NCBI GenBank assembly: GCA_900545725.1
Contig: URAI01000042.1
Coordinates: 1 to 19,805 of the forward strand
Origin: an uncultured Eubacterium sp.
GTDB lineage: Bacteria > Bacillota > Clostridia > Lachnospirales > Lachnospiraceae
DNA length: 19,805 nt
Direction: 5' to 3'
Shown piece after piece: positions 14,434 to 19,805 of this stretch (the first letter of the stretch is position 1; the number at the start of each line of letters is the position of its first letter). Made by a program: the position numbers and the translations under genes. The notes below the pieces were generated by a model, which saw nothing but the letters and a program-made list of their open reading frames with translations, ran no database searches and had not been told where the DNA came from.

Positions 14434-14494
14434 AATGCAGCCGTTATCACATGTCAGGTCAGTATGACATCAGACTCGCAATAACGGCTGCATT
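14434..14494. terminator. Large hairpin between converging genes, possible bidirectional terminator
   Basis: Perfect 14-base arms AATGCAGCCGTTAT and ATAACGGCTGCATT (14434-14447 and 14481-14494) enclose a second perfect inverted repeat, ATGTCA with TGACAT (14451-14456 and 14465-14470). It lies between the dehydrogenase (stop 14361) and whiA (stop 14538), the right place for a shared terminator. There is no T run on either strand, so a palindromic element or a stable small RNA is also possible. Confidence 0.6.
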
Positions 14495-14537
14495 GTAACG
14501 CTTGCGGCACAGATAGCAATAACCGTTCTGATTTCTT

Positions 14538-15485
14538 TTATACTCCCTCTATCCTTAACTTCTGTGCAAGCTCACTTATCTTTCTTAATCTGTGATTAAC
14601 TCCCGACTTTCCAACCGGCGGATTAAGAAGTTCTCCTATATCCTTAAGCTTCATATCAGGATTCTTAAGCCTTATTTCAGCCACTTCCCTAAGACCGTCA
14701 CTTAAGCTTTCAAATCCTACAGTATCTCTTACATATTCAATGTCCCTTATCTGCTTGACTGCCGCCTCAATCGTCTTATTAAGATTAGCTGTTTCACAAT
14801 TGACTTTACGGTTGACATCATTTCTCATGCCCTTAAGAATCATTACATTATATAGCTTCATCTGCGAAACAAATGCTCCCATTATATTAAGGACATCTGT
14901 TATATTATTACCCTCCTTAATATAAGTTACATAATTTCTCTTTCTTTGTATAATCTTGGCATCCAGATTAAAGAACTTAAGAAGTTCCTGCATCTGGACT
15001 GCATCCTCTTCATACTCACATACAATCTCATAATGATACGATTTATTCGGGTCACTTATTGAACCTGCTGCAAGAAATGCGCCTCTTATAAATGCCCTTT
15101 TGCAACATTCCTTCTGTATTATTCTATGATTGACAAATACCGGCTCAACCACTGTAAAATTATCATCACACCATTTTATTGCCATAAGAATCTTAGCTAT
15201 CAGCTTCTCATCATTAATAAATATATTGATAATTCTGTTATTCTTTCCTTCATATTCAACTTCAAATGACTCTTCCGATGCAGAAAATGCCTTAATTGCA
15301 AGCTCAACTACCTTACGTCTTACAACCTCATTTTCCGTCGTAAGCTCAAGTCCCATAAGTCCTCCGGTCCTTCTTCTTACCTTCCCGCAAAATGCCATAA
15401 TTGCTGCAAATTCTGCGATCTGACAATGCTTCGCCGTATCAATTCTGGTTTCTAATTCTTCTTTTATTTCCAATGAAAATGACAT
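14538..15485 (-). CDS. whiA: WhiA-family DNA-binding protein
   Basis: DNA-binding protein of 315 residues, the usual length. The N-terminal part (MSFSLEIKEELETR, then HCQIAEFAAIMAFCGKVRRR) and the central half follow the inactive LAGLIDADG homing-endonuclease fold of WhiA. The C-terminal helix-turn-helix region (about 235-310: NLNKTIEAAVKQIRDIEYV, LREVAEIRLKNPDMKLKDIGELL, GKSGVNHRLRKISELA) is the family hallmark. In actinobacteria WhiA drives sporulation genes; in Firmicutes it binds DNA and affects cell division and chromosome segregation, so regulation of those processes is the likely role. It lies 27 bases after rapZ, with AGG upstream of the start. The yvcK gene that separates rapZ and whiA in Bacillus is absent here. 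Confidence 0.95.
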   Translation of the reverse strand: MSFSLEIKEELETRIDTAKHCQIAEFAAIMAFCGKVRRRTGGLMGLELTTENEVVRRKVVELAIKAFSASEESFEVEYEGKNNRIINIFINDEKLIAKILMAIKWCDDNFTVVEPVFVNHRIIQKECCKRAFIRGAFLAAGSISDPNKSYHYEIVCEYEEDAVQMQELLKFFNLDAKIIQRKRNYVTYIKEGNNITDVLNIMGAFVSQMKLYNVMILKGMRNDVNRKVNCETANLNKTIEAAVKQIRDIEYVRDTVGFESLSDGLREVAEIRLKNPDMKLKDIGELLNPPVGKSGVNHRLRKISELAQKLRIEGV

Positions 15486-15512
15486 AACTACCTGCCCTGT
15501 AATATTATGTTT

Positions 15513-16385
15513 TTATCTTTTACGTCTTGAATCTTTCTCAATATCCCTGTGCTCTACCTTACAACCATATTCTGTCTGCTGTATGGCATTGGCAATGGCA
15601 TTGGCAAGTGTAACAGAACGGTGCTTTCCACCTGTACAGCCTATTGCAATAACAAGACTGTTTTTACCCTCTTTTACATAATTAGGAAGTAAAAACTTAA
15701 TAAGGTCTTCCACTTTATTTAAAAATTCCTTAGTCTCATCAAAGCCCATAACATAATCCTGAATAGCCTTATCATTGCCTGTAAGAGACTTTAAATCATC
15801 AATATAATATGGATTGGGTAAGAATCTTACGTCAAATACAATATCTGCATCGACGGGTATTCCATATTTAAAGCCAAAAGACAATACTGTAACAAAAAGA
15901 TTACTATAGCCTGTATCTTTGACAAATATTTTCTCAAGCTCCTGCTTTAGTTCTCTTGTCAATAACTGGCTCGTATCTATAATATAGTCTGCTCTTTCCT
16001 TTAAGAATGTCATCTGCTCACGTTCTAAGCTTATACCCTTGTCCACCCTGTCATCCTTTGCAAGCGGATGTGTTCTTCTGGTTTCTTTATATCTTTTGAC
16101 AAGTACATCATCACTGGAATCAAGAAATAGAATCTTATAATTATAACGCCTTGCTTCCAGTTTTTGTAATACTTCGTCTAACTCATTCAATGCATTCCCA
16201 CTTCTTATATCAATACCAAGTGCAATATCAGAATATCCCTCCTCCTGACTTGCGGCGAGGTCTGCAAACTTAATAATAAGGGAAATAGGCATATTATCAA
16301 CGCAGTAATATCCCTCATCTTCAAGTACATTGAGTGCTGTTGATTTACCTGCACCGGACATTCCGGTAACTATCACTATTTTCAT
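15513..16385 (-). CDS. rapZ: RapZ/YvcJ-family nucleotide-binding protein
   Basis: 290 residues, standard length. The N-terminal P-loop domain has Walker A GMSGAGKST (8-16) and DNMPISLI (30-37). LFLDSSDDVLVKRYKETRRTHPL (about 88-110) is the conserved Walker B-like segment. The C-terminal domain carries GCTGGKHRSVTLANAIA (about 249-265). In E. coli RapZ is an RNA-binding adaptor controlling amino-sugar synthesis. In Bacillus YvcJ hydrolyses nucleotides and affects competence; the Firmicute role is less clear. The neighbouring murB fits a link to cell-wall precursor supply. The start at 16385 is preceded by GGAAAGAAG at a rather long distance. A separate promoter may lie in the 195-base gap after murB. 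Confidence 0.95.
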   Translation of the reverse strand: MKIVIVTGMSGAGKSTALNVLEDEGYYCVDNMPISLIIKFADLAASQEEGYSDIALGIDIRSGNALNELDEVLQKLEARRYNYKILFLDSSDDVLVKRYKETRRTHPLAKDDRVDKGISLEREQMTFLKERADYIIDTSQLLTRELKQELEKIFVKDTGYSNLFVTVLSFGFKYGIPVDADIVFDVRFLPNPYYIDDLKSLTGNDKAIQDYVMGFDETKEFLNKVEDLIKFLLPNYVKEGKNSLVIAIGCTGGKHRSVTLANAIANAIQQTEYGCKVEHRDIEKDSRRKR

Positions 16386-16423
16386 AAACTAACATCTTCT
16401 TTCCTGTATATATAACAACAACC

Positions 16424-16444
16424 GGTTACATTTATTCTGTAACC
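16424..16444 (-). repeat. Small hairpin in the rapZ leader
   Basis: Perfect 7-base arms GGTTACA and TGTAACC with a 7-base loop, about 40 bases upstream of the rapZ start. No T run follows. It could be an operator or an mRNA hairpin. Confidence 0.35.
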
Positions 16445-16468
16445 TGTCATACTTTAATTATGCAAACT

Positions 16469-16497
16469 ACTAAGGCTTATATACGCCTTAGTTTTTT
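16469..16497 (+). terminator. Rightward terminator-like hairpin in the murB-rapZ gap
   Basis: Arms ACTAAGGC and GCCTTAGT (16469-16476 and 16485-16492) with an 8-base loop are followed on the plus strand by five T. On the minus strand the stem is followed by AGTTTGC, a poor T tract. The hairpin thus looks best suited to stop rightward transcripts, although all flanking genes run leftwards. It may partly terminate leftward murB transcripts too. Confidence 0.6.
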
Positions 16498-16580
16498 ATT
16501 TCAACCAACACTGCGTAAAATACAGCCCGGATATCACAATAGCAGTTATTCATAACTTATATTTATCATAATTTAATACA

Positions 16581-17528
16581 TTAAAATCCCAGTTTCCTTA
16601 CTTCAAGCTCTAACCTTACACCATTTAACCCATATACCTTATCACTGACCTTATCTGTAAGTTCAATTACATCCTTAGCTGTCGCATGTCCCTTATTAAT
16701 AACAAATCCGGCATGTTTTTCTGACACCTGTGCATCACCGACACATAAACCTTTAAGTCCGGCATCTGAGATGAGCTTTCCGGCAAAATATCCTTTCGGT
16801 CTTTTAAATGTGCTGCCTGCACTAGGATATTCAAGCGGCTGTTTTTCTCTTCGCATATTGGCAAGCTCTTTAAGTCTTTCATTAATCTTATCTTTATTGC
16901 CTGCTGAAAGTCCAATAAGCGCAGCAAGTACTATGTAATCTTTCTTTGCAATAATACTTGTTCTGTAGCCTAACTCAAGTTCATCACAGCTAAGTGTGAA
17001 TATATTACCCTCTCTATCCATGACATCAGCACTTATAATTATATCCTTAAATTCACCACCATAAGCACCTGCATTCATCATAACCGCACCGCCTATTGTT
17101 CCCGGAATCCCTGTTGCAAATTCAAAACCGGTAAGACTATTATCTGCAAATATCTTACCAAGCTTTGAAAGCATCATACCTGCCTGTACTTTTACATATA
17201 CCCTGTCAGGTTTATCTACGGCACTATTGCAGCTATCATGCAGAAATTCATATTTACTAAACTGATTATATAACTGTATTATAACTCCTCTATAGCCATT
17301 ATCATTTACAAGGAGATTACTTCCATTTCCAACAATGTAATAATCAACATTATTATCCTTTAATAATAATACAACTTTTTTAAGCTTATCTATGCTGTCT
17401 GGTGTTACAAAACAGTCTGCAGCTCCACCTATTCTGAAGGTTGTATGCTTATACATTGGTTCATCTTTCCTTACATTATCTTTGCCAAGTATGTCCTCAA
17501 GCTCAGATAAAATATTACTATTTAACAT
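16581..17528 (-). CDS. murB: UDP-N-acetylenolpyruvoylglucosamine reductase
   Basis: Cytoplasmic FAD enzyme that reduces UDP-GlcNAc-enolpyruvate to UDP-MurNAc with NADPH, the second committed step of peptidoglycan synthesis. It has 315 residues. Motifs: HTTFRIGG (28-35), FAD-binding VGNGSNLLV (66-74), GIPGTIGGAVMMNAGAYGGE (140-159), the catalytic Arg in LGYRTS (about 189), the proton-donor Ser239 in SAGSTFKRP, and a C-terminal catalytic Glu in LELEV (about 307-309). The form matches the shorter type II enzymes of Firmicutes. A 14-residue insert near 96-109 (HDSCNSAVDKPDRV) makes it slightly long. AAAGGG lies 8 bases upstream of the start. The 137 bases to the glucokinase gene hold a weak inverted repeat (ATCAGA 17619-17624 with TCTGAT 17651-17656), so a separate promoter is possible. 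Confidence 0.97.
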   Translation of the reverse strand: MLNSNILSELEDILGKDNVRKDEPMYKHTTFRIGGAADCFVTPDSIDKLKKVVLLLKDNNVDYYIVGNGSNLLVNDNGYRGVIIQLYNQFSKYEFLHDSCNSAVDKPDRVYVKVQAGMMLSKLGKIFADNSLTGFEFATGIPGTIGGAVMMNAGAYGGEFKDIIISADVMDREGNIFTLSCDELELGYRTSIIAKKDYIVLAALIGLSAGNKDKINERLKELANMRREKQPLEYPSAGSTFKRPKGYFAGKLISDAGLKGLCVGDAQVSEKHAGFVINKGHATAKDVIELTDKVSDKVYGLNGVRLELEVRKLGF

Positions 17529-17665
17529 TTACAATTCCCTTTCATATACATAAATTCCATATGATTATATATTAATGACATGTGGAGCAAAAGGTATTCT
17601 ATCCCTCATTTATAATTCATCAGATTACTACATACTCCTTATTCCCATAGTCTGATTACACTTTC

Positions 17666-18604
17666 CTACTGCTGTACAAGTCTGGCTGCACCATATATTC
17701 CTGCATCGTTACCTAACTTAGCTGGAAGAATCTTTGTCTGTCTGCTAGGATGAAATGCTGATTCTTTATAAAATGCTGCTATCCTGTCTATAAAAAATTC
17801 TCCTGCCTTAGATACTCCACCACCTATAATAAAACACTCCGGGTCAATAAAACATGCCGCACACGCAAGTCCCTTAGCAAGATATTTAGACACTGTATCA
17901 ACTACATACAATGCCAGCTCATCACCATTTTTTGCTTCATCAAATACATCTTTCGCTGTTATATTATGTATATTTCTTAAGGATGATGGCTCATCAATGC
18001 TTTCAAGTGTTCTCTTTGCAACACGGACAATTCCCGTAGCAGAAGCTGCCTGTTCAAGACATCCTGTCTTACCGCAGTTACATTTTTCGGTTTCTCCCTC
18101 TACTATAGGAAGATGACCTATCTCACCTGCTGCACCATTACAGCCATATAACGGCTTTCCATCAATAATTACACCACCGCCAACGCCGGTTCCCACTGTA
18201 ATCATTATGCTGCTTGAGTATCCCTTTGCACCACCCATCCAGTATTCTCCGAGCGCCGCAAGATTCGCATCATTTCCAACTTTAACCTTCATTCCCGTCT
18301 TGTCCGACATAGTCTTTTCAACATTAAATACATCCCAGCCGAGATTGATGCACTTATTGACCACACCATCTTCTGTTACAGCTCCTGGTACACCCATACC
18401 AATACCTGTAATATCCTGTATACTGATATTATGCTGCTTTATTATATTATCAATATGAGCCTTGATATCATCTAATATATGTCCACCGTTATCCGTCTTA
18501 TCGGTCGGTATCTCACTCTTTTCAATAAGTATTCCATCACTGGAAAATAATCCGCATTTTACAGTCGTTCCACCAATGTCAATTCCAAAACAGTAATTAC
18601 TCAT
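17666..18604 (-). CDS. glk: ROK-family glucokinase
   Basis: Cytoplasmic sugar kinase, most likely glucokinase, making glucose-6-phosphate from glucose and ATP. It has 312 residues. Visible: phosphate loop DIGGTT (about 9-14), catalytic Asp in GNDAN (about 112), TVGTGVGGGVI, the ROK glucose- and zinc-binding EIGHLPI (His about 164) and CNCGKTGCLEQ (Cys about 175, 177, 182). There is no N-terminal helix-turn-helix, so it is an enzyme and not a ROK repressor. The start is the third of three consecutive ATG codons (18604), 6 bases after GAGAGG; this overlaps the end of hprK by 8 bases, so the two are translationally coupled. Other hexoses or N-acetylmannosamine are possible substrates. Confidence 0.93.
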   Translation of the reverse strand: MSNYCFGIDIGGTTVKCGLFSSDGILIEKSEIPTDKTDNGGHILDDIKAHIDNIIKQHNISIQDITGIGMGVPGAVTEDGVVNKCINLGWDVFNVEKTMSDKTGMKVKVGNDANLAALGEYWMGGAKGYSSSIMITVGTGVGGGVIIDGKPLYGCNGAAGEIGHLPIVEGETEKCNCGKTGCLEQAASATGIVRVAKRTLESIDEPSSLRNIHNITAKDVFDEAKNGDELALYVVDTVSKYLAKGLACAACFIDPECFIIGGGVSKAGEFFIDRIAAFYKESAFHPSRQTKILPAKLGNDAGIYGAARLVQQ

Positions 18605-19544
18605 CATCATCCTCTCCCTTCATAAGATTTTCCTGAACTCTCCTATATAATTCCTTGGCTGCATTATAACCCATCTTCTTCTGTCTGTGGTTTACTGCTG
18701 CTGCCTCTACAATAACTGCAAGATTTCTTCCCGGTCTTATAGGAAGTGCATGACATACGACCTTGTTTCCCAGATATTCTGTATATTCCTCTTCAAGACC
18801 AAGTCTGTCATATTCCTTATCACGCTTCCAGTCTTCAAGCTGTATTACCATATCTATCTGCTGTGTCTCTTTAACACTTTCAACACCAAACAATGTCTTA
18901 ACATCAATAATTCCTATGCCACGAAGTTCAATAAAATACTTAGTCACTCCCGGTGCTGTACCAATAAGCTCTTCATCACTCACCTTACGAATCTCAACCG
19001 CATCGTCTGTTACAAGACGATGACCTCTCTTAATAAGCTCTAATGCAGCTTCACTCTTACCAATACCACTCTCACCTGTAATAAGCACACCCTCACCATA
19101 TACATCAACAAGTACTCCATGTATGACAATACATGGTGCAAGCTGTACCTTAAGCCATCTTATTACCTCTGCCATAAACGTTGATGTTGCCATATCACAT
19201 AATAAGATTGGAATCTGATGCTTTACTGCAAGCTCTAACACCTTATTCTCCGGTCTTAAGCTTCTGCAGAATACAAGACATGGAATATTGCTTGATAACA
19301 ACTGGTTATATCTTTCAAAACGCTCCTCTTCTGTAAGGCTCTTAAGATATGAATATTCTACATTCCCGATTATCTGTATTCTGTCATTATCGAACTGGTC
19401 ATAAAAGCCTGTAAGCTGTAATGCCGGTCTGTTGACCTCCGGTACGTGAAGCCATATCTCTGAGACATCTATCTGCGGAGTAATATTCTCCAGATGCATC
19501 TTTTCAATTACCTTAGCGAGTTTAACTCTTTCATTACCGTTCAT
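18597..19544 (-). CDS. hprK: HPr kinase/phosphorylase
   Basis: Bifunctional enzyme that phosphorylates HPr on Ser46 when glycolytic intermediates are high and dephosphorylates it when phosphate is high. It is the central sensor of carbon catabolite repression in Firmicutes. It has 315 residues, the usual size. The N-terminal domain (about 1-130) has CLVFCRSLRP. The catalytic domain has IHGVLVDVYG (His142), Walker A GESGIGKS (157-164), LVTDDAVE and the family signature LRGIGIIDV (207-215). The C-terminal NLAVIVEAAAVNHRQKKMGYNAA segment completes the fold. GGAGG lies 8 bases before the start. It is the first gene of the leftward cluster and is coupled to glucokinase, fitting joint control of sugar entry. 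No HPr gene is in the window. Confidence 0.97.
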   Translation of the reverse strand: MNGNERVKLAKVIEKMHLENITPQIDVSEIWLHVPEVNRPALQLTGFYDQFDNDRIQIIGNVEYSYLKSLTEEERFERYNQLLSSNIPCLVFCRSLRPENKVLELAVKHQIPILLCDMATSTFMAEVIRWLKVQLAPCIVIHGVLVDVYGEGVLITGESGIGKSEAALELIKRGHRLVTDDAVEIRKVSDEELIGTAPGVTKYFIELRGIGIIDVKTLFGVESVKETQQIDMVIQLEDWKRDKEYDRLGLEEEYTEYLGNKVVCHALPIRPGRNLAVIVEAAAVNHRQKKMGYNAAKELYRRVQENLMKGEDDDE

Positions 19545-19642
19545 ATGCTAAACCTCCGTTTATTATTCACTTGTTCCATAATGAACCTGAGTTTTAATAT
19601 CAGCTATCTGTTCATATATGGATTTTTTAATCAATACATACA

Positions 19643-19678
19643 TATGTTTGTTATAATAAACATAATAATTATATGTTT
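19643..19678. repeat. Alternating 7-base inverted repeats upstream of hprK
   Basis: TATGTTT (19643-19649), AAACATA (19658-19664) and TATGTTT (19672-19678) allow two alternative hairpins or two overlapping operator sites about 100-130 bases upstream of hprK. The hprK promoter must lie nearby, but no convincing -35/-10 pair stands out. The best I see is a weak minus-strand TTGATT, 17-base spacer, TAATAT around 19683-19711. Confidence 0.3.
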
Positions 19679-19731
19679 ACATATTAACACAAAGCACATA
19701 TAAAATCAAAAATGTTTTAAATTGTAATTTG

Positions 19732-19805
19732 TTGAAATACGGGGTGTAGAGGGGAAGTGGCGGATTGTATTGGGAATTTTAAAACGATGGATGAGTGCTA
19801 AGAAA
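19732..19805 (+). repeat. Imperfect dispersed repeat, copy 2, with start of a small gene (runs off the window)
   Basis: Matches 1517-1584 in blocks (TTGAAA, TGTAGAGG, GGATTGTATTG, AATTT, TGAGT). It ends with an ATG at 19791 opening MSAKK, which lines up with the start of the broken small frame in copy 1. The frame is cut by the window end, so its length is unknown. It would be transcribed rightwards, away from hprK. No clear ribosome site lies directly before the ATG; the purine-rich AGAGGGGAAG is about 30 bases upstream. Confidence 0.55.

Noticed and set aside
16667..16927. 86-residue minus-strand frame inside murB
   Set aside because: Wrong frame of murB; the murB frame covers the region with its catalytic motifs.
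18687..19043. 118-residue plus-strand frame inside hprK, and a second one at 18763-19023
   Set aside because: Both are antisense shadows of a strongly conserved gene with all its motifs in the other strand.
1..19805. CRISPR array, tRNA or rRNA genes, complete insertion sequence
   Set aside because: No regularly spaced direct repeats, no cloverleaf-like GC-rich segment and no transposase frame were found on either strand.

Overview
The window is AT-rich DNA from a low-GC Gram-positive bacterium, most likely a member of the Clostridia close to Lachnospiraceae. Three things point there: the gene string hprK, ROK glucokinase, murB, rapZ, whiA; purine-rich AGGAGG-type ribosome sites on most genes; and AgrC/LytTR-type two-component pairs. 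Genus and species cannot be fixed from the sequence alone. Nearly every gene reads leftwards (minus strand). The one clear exception is a short-chain dehydrogenase at 13606-14361.

Layout in plus coordinates. (1) 1-1406: a LytTR response regulator and the start of its membrane histidine kinase, which runs off the left edge. Its upstream region carries four copies of an ACAGTA-type box. (2) 1517-1795: a decayed patch where a short repeat with a broken small reading frame abuts the beheaded remnant of a histidine-phosphatase gene. A second copy of the repeat starts at the right edge (19732-19805). (3) 1832-3345: aroA (EPSP synthase of the shikimate pathway) with its own promoter and terminator. 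(4) 3557-6034: an operon of a YcxB-like membrane protein, citrate synthase and a translationally overlapping broken gene. (5) 6064-6893: a GNAT acetyltransferase behind a consensus promoter and a 15-codon upstream frame. (6) 6930-13396: a seven-gene module of lipoprotein, two FtsX/MacB-type permeases, MacB-type ATPase, small two-helix membrane protein, LytTR response regulator and AgrC-like sensor kinase. (7) 13518-14361: the rightward dehydrogenase, which converges on (8) 14538-19544: hprK, glucokinase, murB, rapZ, whiA, a conserved housekeeping and carbon-control cluster.

The part most likely to hold an uncharacterised system is region 6. Its genes look like a self-contained sense-and-respond unit: the kinase and regulator would sense an extracellular peptide or envelope signal and control a MacB/FtsX transporter and a surface lipoprotein. 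Between the lipoprotein and the first permease lie three hairpins that abut with no gap, followed by competing or pseudoknot-capable stems (12199-12340). Together they could separate expression of the lipoprotein from that of the transporter. A possible LytTR box pair with 21-base spacing sits at the -35 position of the presumed lipoprotein promoter.

Two or three genes in the left third are decayed: the phosphatase remnant, the repeat-borne small frame, and a gene with an early amber codon overlapping citrate synthase. This suggests the left part is more plastic than the right. No tRNA, rRNA, CRISPR array, complete insertion sequence or replication origin was seen.
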